Assembly: GCF_000092065.1 (NCBI RefSeq)
Contig: NC_009363.1
Span: 606,854-670,853 of the forward strand
Source of the DNA: Ostreococcus lucimarinus CCE9901
Lineage: Eukaryota > Chlorophyta > Mamiellophyceae > Mamiellales > Bathycoccaceae
DNA: 64,000 nucleotides
Direction of reading: 5' to 3'
Shown: in pieces, positions 18,831 through 28,755 of the stretch
Layout of the letters: each line of letters begins with the position of its first letter
Numbering within the stretch: the stretch's first letter is position 1
Translations under genes and position numbers: made by a program
Notes under the pieces: model-generated
The model's input: the letters and a program-made list of their open reading frames with translations, nothing else
Database searches by the model: none
Told to the model about the DNA's origin: nothing

Positions 18831-20967
18831 TTACTCGTACACGTCAGGCGTGCTGAGCGGAATGGGTGAAGTGAACGTGGCTCGCAACGGACCGTCCTTC
18901 GCAGCGTCGTGCATGCCGCCGAAGACAGTGTTCGTCTTTCTGTCTCGCGGCGTCTTGAACTCACCACCGTGGCCGCTATCCTCGTTGAAGAGCGGTACGG
19001 GCGCTTTACCGCGAGATGACGAAGACCGAATGCTGTACTTGCCCGGACGCATGCCCGGCGTGAGCGGAGACATGAAACCGTGGGATGGCGTTGGACGAAG
19101 CGGAGACATCTGTCCGGCGCGAAGAGGAGACAACGCAGTCGCGGGAAGTGAGCTCGTAGAGAAGAAGGGCGAGAGTTGAACGCCTTCGGAAAGTAGAAGA
19201 GTTCGCAGCGGTGACTGCTCCACAGACTTGCTCAAGTTCGAGTATTCACTCGATAAGTCGTCGGTATGCTCAAACGCTCGAAGCGGCGACCCCATCACCC
19301 CCGTCAACTTGAAATCCTCTATTATGAGGTCATCTTGCAACTCCTTGGCCGCCATCGTCGTTGCAGCGACGGTCTCTCGCGAGCGCGCTTTAGATTTGGA
19401 GACTTTCGACGCCTTCGCGGCTCCACCTCGTGGAAGCGCGGGGGAAGGACCGTTGTCGTTGTTCTTGCAACCTTCGCACTTGCAGTAATCTTGGCACTTG
19501 ACGCCCGCCTGGAAGCACTCACAATACTTCTTCAAGCACGCGCTCTTTTTGCAATGGCAACCCTTGGTGTGACGCGCATCGTCGCCTGCATCAGCCATGA
19601 TTTTGCTCTCGAACGCATACGGGTTGCGCTGCTCAATCTGCTGTCTCGTCTTCGTCACGATAGCCTCGTTCTCCGTCGTGTTTTGGCACTGCTGACAAGA
19701 GCAATCCTTGCAAAAGGCGCCGGCGGCGAAGCATTCGCAGTACAACTTGAGACATTTGCTCTTCTTGCAGTTGCACTTCTTACTCGCAACGAACTCTCGG
19801 CACGCACTGGCATTCTTCATGGCACTCGCGTTAGATGCCAGACTGGAGTTCTTCGCCGTCGCGACGCCGCGCTTCGCTACGACAGCCTTGGATGCCTCCA
19901 CGCCGCCGCGCGGCGCGCGAGCGCTACGCGTGCCCACGCGAGGAGAATCCGCATCGAAGTTCTTCAGAGTCTTCGTGTAACCTTTCGTCCATTCGACGCT
20001 CGCGCCAGTCGTGCTCGAACGTTTAGACGCAGAATCCTCGTGACCGTCCCCTCGCGACGCCCCTCCTCGACGTGGATACGAGCCTTGCTCTTCGACGCCG
20101 ATGACGGAATCATCAAACTCGTCGTACATGTTTTGCAAGACGTATCGATCATCTTGAAGTGCTTGGACGTCCAACTCACCAAATTCAACATCGAGTTGCC
20201 TTCGCGCGCGCCCACCACCGCCGTTTCCTCGTTGAATCGACGCCTCCGCGCTCAGCGCCAAGCGCGCGACGTCCGAAACGCCGCCGCCGTTTGTCGCCTT
20301 TCCATCGCCATCACTGCGTCGCCGAGCGTCATCCGATGCATTCGTCAGTCTCACGCGATTCATTTCGATCGTGTTCACCGCCAACTCGCGTCTGACCACC
20401 CTATTCGAGCGCCCTTCGCGACGTCGATTCCCCTCTCTTCTCTCGCGCGCTCGAGGCTCCCACCCGCCCGTCTCCCGGAGACGGCCACCGAAACGCGCGC
20501 AATCACCCCGCGGCCGCGCTCTCGCGCGTGGACGACTCGCGACGTACCTCATCGGTCTCGATGGAGAATTAAAGCACGGAACTTCCGGCGATCGCACGCC
20601 CACGGACGAGACGTAACGCGTCGTGCTCGCGTCGCTCAACTGCGCGCGCGACATCGCGATCGGGCTCAAACTGGATGCGCAAAAATTGAAGAATCCCGGC
20701 GACCCGAGCAACGCGGTGACCTGCGACGCGAACCGATCGACGCGTGATTTTCGTCAGTCCCCTCCGCATCGCGCGGTCCGTCGTCGCCCCTCCCTCGCGC
20801 GCGCGACGACGGTTTAAAATCATCACATCGATTTGCGCGGGAAAACTCGATTGCGCGTGTTCGCGCGCGAACACGCACGTCTTCGTCCGTCGTTTTCGCG
20901 CGTCGTTCGGGCGTTTTGCACCCATCGTCGCCCGCGACGTCGCGCGCGATTTCTTCGTCGTCGTCAT
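18831..20967 (-). CDS. CXC (tesmin/TSO1, LIN54-like) DNA-binding regulator, probably spliced
   Basis: The core is two CXC repeats, '[19 protein letters not shown]' and '[19 protein letters not shown]', joined by the RNPYAF linker, which read CHR-type promoter elements in LIN54/TCX proteins of the MuvB/DREAM complex. The frame extends upstream of the first in-frame ATG (20654) into '[17 protein letters not shown]', which matches the N-terminal SP-FN-LSPI motif of plant CXC proteins. I infer an intron at 20826-20721 (donor GTGATG, CTGAC branch, acceptor CGCAG, phase 0 to 0) joining exon 1 (20967-20827, starting MTTTKK) to exon 2 (20720-18831), total 676 residues. CXC identity is near certain; exon 1 is inferred. 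Confidence 0.8.
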
Positions 20968-21210
20968 CGCCGCGCGCGCTTCGTCGCGTCCGCCGCGTCG
21001 CGCGCGCGGTCGCGCCCATCGTGCGCCGCGCGGAGTGCGGCCGTCGTCCGGCCTTTGGCGTCCTCGCGTCCTCGAGCGCATCGTTAAATACGAGATTTGA
21101 TGGCGTTTTCGGACGCACGGCGCGATGGATTCGCGCGCGATCGTCGTCGTCGGACGTTCGGACGTTTCGGCGTCGGCGCGAAGGGACGCGCGCGACGCCG
21201 ACGACGACGA

Positions 21211-21251
<41 letters not shown>

Positions 21252-21464
21252 GCGTCGACGCGTCGTCCCGACCGCGCGCGTCGGCGGGCGAGCGACGGAC
21301 GACGACGACGACGACGGGACGGGCGGCGACGCGACAGCTCGGGAGAGGTTTGAATTCGAGCGGGACGCGCGAGACGCGAGGAGGGGTCGGACCGAGGCGC
21401 GCGACCGGCGAACGGGTTCGAACGGGCGAGGATCGAGGGAGAACGCGCGGTGGGATGGCTAGGG
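20968..21464. repeat. GAC/GTC microsatellite region between two minus-strand genes
   Basis: This region lies between the CXC gene's inferred first exon and the nucleoporin stop. It holds GAC-type trinucleotide tracts at about 21199-21250 and 21300-21318 plus GC-rich sequence. The ORFs crossing it are runs of Asp, Thr or Arg in different frames and have no domain. It probably acts as the CXC promoter and nucleoporin 3' UTR. Confidence 0.6.
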
Positions 21465-22535
21465 TTACCTATTTCTGCTCGCGGGGCGACGGGCGCGAAC
21501 GACGCGGCGACCGGGCGCGGGGTCGGCGGCGGCGCCGGCGGAGAACGCGAACGGCGTCGCGCTCGGCGCTCCGACGGTGGGGGGCTTGGAGAAAGGATTC
21601 GCGGTCGACGATGACGGTGGCGCGGCGGTGAAGGTGAAACCACCGGTCGAGGACGGTGGGTTCGACGTCGTCGTCGATTTCGCGGGCTCGGCGGCGGCGG
21701 TCGCCGCGGTCGATTTGAACTCGGCCAACGCGGCGCCCAAGCCGCCACTGTCGTTCGATTTCGGTCTATCGCTCGCGACGGTCGTCGCGTAAGACGACGG
21801 TAAGCCGAGCGCGGGCGCCCGCGTGGCTTCTAAGCGCTCTCGCTCGGCTTTGTCCTCGGCCAGTTCATCGAACTCGACCCGAGCGCGAACGTCGACGATT
21901 CGTCTTCTCCCTCCCAAGCCGCGGCGGTTCGTCGGGCCTCGTCGCGCGGGCGCCGCCACGCGCGACGACATCTTGGGCAGCGCCTTGAATCCATCTAATC
22001 TACCGCCCTTCAAAACCTTTTCCGCGACCAGAACAGGCGTCGCGCGCGCTCGCGGAGCTTGAACGCTCGCGCGCTCCGAAGTTCGCCGACGGTGCGCCGC
22101 GGGCGTCTCCGCATCCTCTTCGTCCTCTATCCCCCGCTTGCGCTTCGCGCTCGGCCAAGGCGCTAGATCTTCGTCGCCTCGTCCCGATATTTCTCCGCGC
22201 ACGACGGCGACGTCCACATCGTCGTCGTGTCGAGGTCGTTTACCGCCCGCGCCGTCGTCGTCGCCGCCGCCGTCGACGTCGCCGTTCGCGCCCTCACCGT
22301 TCGTCCCGCTCGATTCGCGCGCGCGTTTACCGCCGACGGCGTCTCTGACGAACCGCGACATCGCGCGCGACGCTTGGTTCCCGTTCGTCGCGCGCGCGAC
22401 GCCATCGGACGACGCTCGAGCGAAGGACAAACGACGCGGAACGAGCGATTTCACGCTCGACGCCGGCGAACTGCCCGCGATTTCCCCGACCGGGCCGCTC
22501 AGGTACGCCCCCAGAACGCGTCGAACGGTGTCCAT
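21465..22535 (-). CDS. Nup1/NUP136-like nucleoporin
   Basis: 356 residues, mostly disordered. An N-terminal hydrophobic or amphipathic segment ('MDTVRRVLGAYLSGPVGEI') may bind the inner nuclear membrane. The basic/acidic middle contains NLS-like 'GGKRPRHDDD' and 'SAKRKRGIEDEEDAE'. The C-terminus has FxF/FG-like elements ('GGFTFTAAP', 'NPFSKP', 'TPFAFSAG') and a basic end, 'GRRVVRARRP', the arrangement of plant Nup1/Nup136, a functional analogue of Nup153 at the nuclear basket. FG density is low, so a different disordered nuclear protein is possible. Confidence 0.55.
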   Translation of the reverse strand: MDTVRRVLGAYLSGPVGEIAGSSPASSVKSLVPRRLSFARASSDGVARATNGNQASRAMSRFVRDAVGGKRARESSGTNGEGANGDVDGGGDDDGAGGKRPRHDDDVDVAVVRGEISGRGDEDLAPWPSAKRKRGIEDEEDAETPAAHRRRTSERASVQAPRARATPVLVAEKVLKGGRLDGFKALPKMSSRVAAPARRGPTNRRGLGGRRRIVDVRARVEFDELAEDKAERERLEATRAPALGLPSSYATTVASDRPKSNDSGGLGAALAEFKSTAATAAAEPAKSTTTSNPPSSTGGFTFTAAPPSSSTANPFSKPPTVGAPSATPFAFSAGAAADPAPGRRVVRARRPASRNR

Positions 22536-22730
22536 GGCGCGCGCGACGCCCGCGCGCGAGCGCCGAGCGCGGGATTCTGCGGCGCGTCTCTTCGCGCCGC
22601 GGCACGGTCGACGGCGACGGCGAACGAAGGCGATACAAACGGTGAACAATGCGTAACAAAGCGAGCGAGCGAACGAGCGGGCGAACGAATAACGCGCGAC
22701 GCGACGCGACGCGCGCGCGAGATCGCGCGC

Positions 22731-23341
22731 TCACAGACCGTCGCCCTCGGCCCAACACTGGTTCAAGAATTCGACCATCTCGCGAAGCGGAATCGGCGCC
22801 TTGAACGCGCGATCGACGCAAACTCTGTCGACGCCGAGAAACGAGTCGTACGACGCGTTTCTCGGAATCTGACGCTTCGTCGCGCGATCGCGATCGACGT
22901 CGCCCTCCGCGCGCCGCCGCCGTCCCGGATTGGTCCACATCTCCCTCCGTTTCAACCACAACAACAACGCTCGATTCGTCGCGACGCCGTTGATTCGGTT
23001 GAACCGGTACGTCTTCGCGTCGATCCCAAAATCCGGTTCTCGCCCCGACCCCGACCCCGAATCATCGCTCGACCGCACCGTCGTCGCGCTTTCGCTCGCG
23101 CGTCGCCGATGGTTCCCGTTCGCGCCCCCATCCGCTCGCGCGTTCGCGTCGCCGTCGCGTCGCCGCCGCGCGCGCGTCGCCGTCGTCGTCCTCCGCCTCT
23201 GTTCGCCCGCGCCGCCGTCCTCCCGCGCGCTCGCGCCGCCGCCGAAGCACCCGCTCAGCAGCGTCGTCCATCCCGCCCCGTCGCGCGTCCCGTCGCGCGC
23301 GCGGCGCGTCGTCGCGTCGTTCGTCGTCGCGCGCCGTCGTC

Positions 23342-23376
<35 letters not shown>

Positions 23377-23459
23377 TCGCGCGTCGTCGTCGTCGTCGTC
23401 GCGCGTCGCGCGTTCGAGGCGTCGGCGACGCCGTCGCGCGCGTCCCGCGTCGACCGCAT
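22731..23459 (-). CDS. Gag1-like clamp (DUF4050) domain protein
   Basis: 242 residues. The first 140 are low-complexity Thr, Asp and Arg, including an Asp run from a GAC/GTC tract at 23338-23375. The C-terminal 100 match the plant clamp pattern: 'NRALLLWLKRREMWTN', 'RNASYDSFLGVDRV', 'FKAPIPLREMVEFLNQCWAE' and a terminal EGDGL. Plant proteins of this family are uncharacterised; the yeast Gag1 protein is linked to TORC1 control. The start is the ATG at 23459 ahead of the acidic stretch. Confidence 0.68.
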
Positions 23460-23627
23460 CCGTGTGACGCCGCGCGCCGTTCGCGGGAGGCGTCGCGCCG
23501 TCGCCGTCGCGAATCGAATTGTCGAATCGTCGAATGGCGTCGCGTTGAATCGTCACACCGCGACGCTCCGCGCGCGCGATCTCGCGACCCGAACGCGAGC
23601 TCGAACTCGAACTCGACCGCTCGCGCC

Positions 23628-24188
23628 ATGGTCCGCGCGTCCACGCTCGCGCTGCACCTGAACCTGGTCGAAACGATCGCGGGCGCGGAATTGGTGGCGC
23701 TCGCCAATCCGCGGTCCGCGCTTTCGGCGATCCCGCGGTTGACGAACGGCGGAGGCCTCGGGGATGGGCTGGCGCGCGCGTGCGCGCAAAACGCGGTCGT
23801 CGCGTTCGTGGTCTCGCTGTACGGCTCGCTCTTGGTGGTGAGCGGCGCGTGCGCGGCGATGAAAATTCGCGACCGGACGCTGCGCGTGGGCGAACGACAA
23901 TTCGCGGGGACGCACGCGGTCATCGCGGCGAACTGCGTGGCGTTTCGCGCGCGCGTGCCCGCGGTCTTTCCACTGGGGGCGTTGTTCCACGCCGTCGTCG
24001 CCGCGCTGTTCCATCTCGGCGACGGCTACAAGTTGCCGCTGAAGTTTCCGAGCGTGCTCGGACGCGCGAAGACGACGAGCGCGGCGGCGCGCAAGGCGGC
24101 GAAGAAGCCATCCAAGAAGTCTTCGTCGAACAAGGCGAAGCGAGCGCCGGCCAAGCGCGCGTCGTCGAGCAGAAAGAGCCGGCGTTGA
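23628..24188 (+). CDS. small membrane protein with lysine-rich tail, unknown
   Basis: 186 residues. Three or four hydrophobic segments are visible (about 5-27, 55-80, 95-110 and 115-130: 'NAVVAFVVSLYGSLLVVSGA', 'AVFPLGALFHAVVAALFHL'). A strongly basic tail follows ('KKPSKKSSSNKAKRAPAKRA'). I do not recognise a family. The Lys/Ala tail could bind negatively charged lipid or nucleic acid. Start: the first ATG giving the hydrophobic N-terminus; the open frame upstream is antisense to the Gag1-clamp gene. Confidence 0.65.
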   Translation: MVRASTLALHLNLVETIAGAELVALANPRSALSAIPRLTNGGGLGDGLARACAQNAVVAFVVSLYGSLLVVSGACAAMKIRDRTLRVGERQFAGTHAVIAANCVAFRARVPAVFPLGALFHAVVAALFHLGDGYKLPLKFPSVLGRAKTTSAAARKAAKKPSKKSSSNKAKRAPAKRASSSRKSRR

Positions 24189-24432
24189 TCGAAAGTCGAT
24201 CGCAAGTCGATCGATCGTCGACGCCCGTCGTCGCGACGACCGGCGGCGCGCGGCGACGGTCGCTCGCCCGGGCATCGACACATATTTAACAGGTTTCTGG
24301 GCTATATAATAACACATAAAAACTAATATACACCAATAACTCAATGCGCATACCCGAAGAACGGACCGAAAATCGCTCGCCCCGGACGCTCCTTGCGCGC
24401 GTCGTCGTCACACCCACGCGCTCGACATCGTC

Positions 24433-24912
24433 ATGTCTGCCTTCACCACCTCCTTCACCGGCGTTCGCGTCGTCTCCAAGACCACGGTCGCGAAGAAGAC
24501 CGTCTCCACCAAGGCGTGCGCGTCCATGGACTTCAAGAAGGTGCGTCGCGAATTCGCACGCGCGCCGAATTCGCGCCCTCGATCGCCGTTCGCGGGCGAC
24601 GCGCGGATCGATCCGGCGTCGCGAACGCGCCGGTCGAGCGCGCGTCGTCGCGCGTCTGCGCGCGCGCGTCCGCGATCGAGAATCTTCGAATTTCGCCTCG
24701 CGCGCGCGACGGACGCGCGCGCGACGAACGCGATCGCGCGCGCGACCGACGACGCGTCGATCGCCGACTGACGATGACGCGACCTAATTTCCGACGCGCG
24801 CAGGCTGCGGTCGTCGCCGCGACGACGCTCGCGATGTCCTCCCCGGCGTTCGCGGCGACCATCAAGCTCGGCGGTGATAACGGCGAGCTCGGTTTCTACG
24901 TGCGTGACCCGA

Positions 24913-24948
<36 letters not shown>

Positions 24949-25342
24949 CGCGACGGACCCCCCCGAGCGAACCTCTAGATACGGTTAGCGCTCGACGACC
25001 AATCCTGACTCGAGGGGACCCGGCGCGGGTGGATGACGAGGACGACGAACGAGCGCGAAGACTGACGGACGCGCGCGATTTCCCGATGAATAGCCGCCGT
25101 CCATCACGGTCAAGGCTGGTGAAACGATTGAATTCGTCAACAACAAGGCGTTCCCGCACAACGTCGTCTTCGACGAAGACAACGTGCCGGCGGGCGTCAA
25201 CGTCGACGCCATCTCGCACGAAGACTACTTGAACGGCCCGGGCGAGAAGGTGACGAACAAGTTCGACACCCCGGGTACGTACGGCTACTACTGCGAACCG
25301 CACCAAGGTGCGGGCATGGCGGGTAAGATCATCGTCCAATAA
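24433..25342 (+). CDS. PETE: plastocyanin precursor, three exons
   Basis: Exons 24433-24540, 24804-24899 and 25094-25342, all phase 0, give a 150-residue precursor. The introns (263 and 194 bp) start GTGCGT, contain ACTGAC and end CAG and TAG. Exon 1 is the stromal transit peptide; exon 2 carries the lumen signal ('[12 protein letters not shown]') and the mature start '[14 protein letters not shown]'; exon 3 carries the copper site: His in '[11 protein letters not shown]' and Cys, His, Met in '[11 protein letters not shown]'. Plastocyanin carries electrons from cytochrome b6f to photosystem I. Both introns coincide with domain borders. Splice sites were placed by frame and homology. Confidence 0.95.
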
Positions 25343-25575
25343 ATTGGCCAGCTATGATGGTTTGAAACGCGCGAACGACGCGGTTTCGGCGCGGTTTGGT
25401 TAAATGGCGCCGAGGGCGCGCGCTCGCGCGTCGTCGGTACTACGGCGCGCGTCGCTCTTTCGTTCGACCGCGCACACAAGAGTGTCTTTAATAAACGATG
25501 AATTAATTTCAAGTTCAATGTTTTCGCAAGCTCGCACGATGCGCGCGCTCGCGTGCCTAAATACATCTACATCAA

Positions 25576-27945
25576 CTACGCCTCGACGCGAGCAAAATTT
25601 GTCGAACCGGCGTGCGGGTCGGCGTCGACAAACTTTAGCGTCAGCGTCTCCCCCAACACCGCGCCGCGATCGAGCTTCACCACAGTTTCGTAGCCAAGGT
25701 CGTCGAAGATGACCAAAACTAAATCGTCGCCGCGAATAAACTTGACCACCGTCGCCGTCCAACGCGCGTCCGCGGGCTGGGCGTCAAAGTACGCCGAAGC
25801 CCAATACTTTGACGTCTCGCGTTGAGAGCGAATCGCGCCACCAACGGTGGTACCGACGTCTTCGATGACGTTTTCCATCGATTGTTCGTCGAATGGAAGC
25901 GGTTCGCCTCGTAAGTACGCCTTGATTTGATGATGCGCCAAGACGTCGGCGTACCTGCGAATCGGCGACGTAAACTGCACGTACGCGCTCAAGCCGAGAC
26001 CGGAGTGCGGACGGGGCGTAGCGCCACTCGTCGATGACGTCATGCACGAACGCATAGCCATATCCTGACATATCCCTTCGGGGATTCCATCCCACTCGTC
26101 GTCGGACATCAAGCGCGGCTCGCCCTGACCTCGGAAAGGAAGCGGGATATTTTCTCTCACGCCAAAGCGCGCGACGACGTCGCCGACGAGAACCATGAGC
26201 TCGGAGACGAGCATGCGCGCCGGCGTGTGACCATTGATTTTTGACATTGTTATAGCGACGTCGCCGTCGCCTCCGCGCGCGGTGGCTCCTCGCACGTTGA
26301 CTGAATTCTCGGGAAGAATGATGGTCACCGAACCGTCTTCGGCGCGACGCTCGTCTCGCGCGCTCGCCACCTTGTACAACAATCGAAGTCCTTCATCGCA
26401 CGTCGCGCTGTCGAGTTCGACGTCGACTTCATCGTACGTCCAACGTCGATCGAGCTTTACGAAACTCGGCATAATTTCAAAATCCATGATGTTACCCTCG
26501 CGATCGATGTCGGCGCGAACCGTCATCGCCTCGCTCGCGACGTCTGACCTCGAGCCCAAAGACATCGGACCCGCGGCGATTTCCAGAGGAAACATCGGGA
26601 CGATCTCCGTGGGGTAATACAGCGTCGTCGCGCGCTGACGCGCGATGGCGTCCAGCGGCGACCCGAGAGGGATCCATCGCGTCGGATCGGCGATGTGCAC
26701 CCACACTCGAATCTGTCCGTCGTCGCCCAGCGCCTCGGCGCTCACCGCGTCGTCCACCTCAACCGTTTCAGCGTCGTCGATGGCGTACGCTCTTAGGTAA
26801 GTTAAATCCACGCGCGACGCGGCGTCGGCGTCGACTGGTTCATTAGACAACACCTCCGCGCACGCTTTTGCGGTACCTTCGGGGAAATCAATCTGCACCC
26901 CATACTTGCGCACGGATAAATTTTCGTGTCGGCTCCACGTGCCGGTTGAAATCAACGTCTTCAACGCGCCCTCGGATGAGCGCGTGAACCCTAGTTTGCC
27001 GAGTAAATCGTCCGCCATCGCCTTCTCTCCGGCGGAATGGAATTTCTCGCCGAGCGCGTACGCTTCCAGCGCCTCTAATCGACGAACGCGCGCGTCGTTA
27101 TCCTCGTCGCTCGGTCTCCATAGCGCGTCGCGATCGGGCTTTACTCCCGCGGGCGCCGCGGCGGCGGCTTTGATCTCATCCAAAAACGCTTCTTCCACCT
27201 TTGCTGCGCGAGATTCAGCTTCTGCTTTACGCTTAAGCGCGTCTATTTGATCCGCCGCGCGCGATTCGTACGTCCCTTTCGCCTTCAGTTTGAAATAAAT
27301 ACCCCCCATCGGCGAGCTCAACAGACGATGCGCGGCGAATTCCCTCGCGCCCGCGGGCGCGTTCGCGTCGTCTTCAAACATCAACTCGCTCACGTACGTC
27401 GCATCGCACACCTCCCCACTCTCTAACCCAAACTCATCGATCAGTTCCCACGCCCCTCGCAATAACGCATCCGCCTTCGCGCTCTCCGCCGCGTCTCGCG
27501 CGAAGCGTTCCATCGCTTCGCAGTCGCACTTCGCGCCAAAGTTAAAATCAATCGCCTTCGCGTTCACCTTGACGCTTTCGCGTCCCGGCATCTCTCGCAC
27601 CACCACTCCCGTTTTCCCGTCTCGTCGCTCCACCGTCCCGATTCGCACCTCCCCGCGCCTCGAGTACGCCACGCCGTCGCCCGCCTCGACGTCGCCGCTC
27701 GCCGCGCGCGCCGCCGCGCGCGTCCCGCGTCCCCGCCCTCCCTCCGCGCGCGCCGACGCCCGCGTCGCGCGCGTCGTCGTCGCCGTTCGTCGTCGTCGCG
27801 CCGCCGTCGCGCGTCGTCGCCCGTCGCTCGCGTCCGCGCGCGCGCGCGACGCGCTCGCGGCGCCGAGCGCGCGGTCGACGCTCGCGCGCATCGCGAGCGC
27901 GCGTCGAGCGCCGATCTCGAGCGCGCGTCGCGACGCGCGGCGCAT
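25576..27945 (-). CDS. organellar RNase II/R-type exoribonuclease (RNB domain)
   Basis: 789 residues. The Arg/Ala-rich N-terminus (about 85 residues) is a likely plastid or mitochondrial transit peptide. The RNB catalytic core near 385-640 contains the Asp cluster 'YAIDDAETVEVDDAVSAE' (metal ligands), 'VWVHIADPTRWIPLGSPLD' and 'LGLSAYVQFTSPIRRYADVL', with a C-terminal S1-like segment after about 720. It resembles plant RNR1-type enzymes that mature 23S, 16S and 5S rRNA in organelles. It shares a 62-bp divergent promoter with the gene at 28008. Single exon. Confidence 0.9.
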   Translation of the reverse strand: MRRASRRALEIGARRALAMRASVDRALGAASASRARADASDGRRRATAARRRRTATTTRATRASARAEGGRGRGTRAAARAASGDVEAGDGVAYSRRGEVRIGTVERRDGKTGVVVREMPGRESVKVNAKAIDFNFGAKCDCEAMERFARDAAESAKADALLRGAWELIDEFGLESGEVCDATYVSELMFEDDANAPAGAREFAAHRLLSSPMGGIYFKLKAKGTYESRAADQIDALKRKAEAESRAAKVEEAFLDEIKAAAAAPAGVKPDRDALWRPSDEDNDARVRRLEALEAYALGEKFHSAGEKAMADDLLGKLGFTRSSEGALKTLISTGTWSRHENLSVRKYGVQIDFPEGTAKACAEVLSNEPVDADAASRVDLTYLRAYAIDDAETVEVDDAVSAEALGDDGQIRVWVHIADPTRWIPLGSPLDAIARQRATTLYYPTEIVPMFPLEIAAGPMSLGSRSDVASEAMTVRADIDREGNIMDFEIMPSFVKLDRRWTYDEVDVELDSATCDEGLRLLYKVASARDERRAEDGSVTIILPENSVNVRGATARGGDGDVAITMSKINGHTPARMLVSELMVLVGDVVARFGVRENIPLPFRGQGEPRLMSDDEWDGIPEGICQDMAMRSCMTSSTSGATPRPHSGLGLSAYVQFTSPIRRYADVLAHHQIKAYLRGEPLPFDEQSMENVIEDVGTTVGGAIRSQRETSKYWASAYFDAQPADARWTATVVKFIRGDDLVLVIFDDLGYETVVKLDRGAVLGETLTLKFVDADPHAGSTNFARVEA

Positions 27946-28007
27946 TCTGAGGCGTCGCGCGTCGTCGCGTCGTCACGTCGCGACGCGCCGATTCGTTCGG
28001 CTTCGCC

Positions 28008-28505
28008 ATGCCGCGCGCGCCGCGACGCGACGCGCGCGGTGAGACGGCGTCCGCGCCGAGCGTCGACGACGGCGCGACGCGCGACGGCGCGCGAACGGCG
28101 TCGCGCGACGAGGCGAAGGAGGTCGAACCCGTCGCCGATCGCGCCGACGACGACGGACTGCCGGGACACGCGGTGCAGCGCGGCGCGAACGCGAAGGAGA
28201 GAGCGGATGAATATTACGGATACGCCGACGCCTTGGCGTTCGCGCAGAAGGAGCGCGAGCGAGAGAGGAGCCGACGAAGACGGGCGAATCAGTCGTCGGC
28301 GGCGCGGGAACGCGAACGCGCGCGGTCGCAGCGAAGACGAGACGCGCTGAGCGAAGAAGCGAGACGCGCGCTGGCGGAGAAAAAGGTGCGGAAACGAATG
28401 GTGGAGAGACAGGAAAGGAATCACAACACCGCGGCGGCGGTGCTGGCGTCGCGATTGGACGACGAACGCGCGGCGACGAACGCGAGAGCGGCAAACGCGG
28501 AGTGA
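28008..28505 (+). CDS. small charged helical protein, unknown
   Basis: 165 residues, almost entirely charged. From about residue 70 there is one long Arg/Glu/Ala helix ('AFAQKERERERSRRRRANQS', 'EEARRALAEKKVRKRMVERQ'). It has no recognised domain, signal or membrane segment. Sequences like this occur in spliceosome- or RNA-associated proteins, but nothing here proves it. A clean ATG with a stop shortly upstream and a divergent partner 62 bp away favour a real gene. Confidence 0.55.
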   Translation: MPRAPRRDARGETASAPSVDDGATRDGARTASRDEAKEVEPVADRADDDGLPGHAVQRGANAKERADEYYGYADALAFAQKERERERSRRRRANQSSAARERERARSQRRRDALSEEARRALAEKKVRKRMVERQERNHNTAAAVLASRLDDERAATNARAANAE

Positions 28506-28755
28506 CGACGCGGCGAAGAAGCGTCGATCGGTGGTTGAATTCACCGCCGCGATCGATGTCGGACTACGTATATGAACTATTTTAAATTATGTGTAAGCGT
28601 GCAGTTTAGTTTAGTTTACGCGCGCGTCGACCCACCGCGCGAGCGACTTTGCCCGTTTACGGCGTCGTTTCGCGCGCGCGTCGCCACTCCACGGCGCGTC
28701 GACCGAGCGCCCGTCGCCGTGACGTCTCGCGCGCGCGACTACTTGTCCGTTCGTC

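Noticed and set aside
19266-20747. 493-residue plus-strand ORF opposite the CXC gene
   Set aside because: Antisense shadow; the CXC repeats on the minus strand are unmistakable.
21125-21631. plus-strand ORF starting MDSRAIVVVG with Asp run
   Set aside because: The Asp and Thr runs come from GAC repeats and the end overlaps the nucleoporin C-terminus; no support for a gene.
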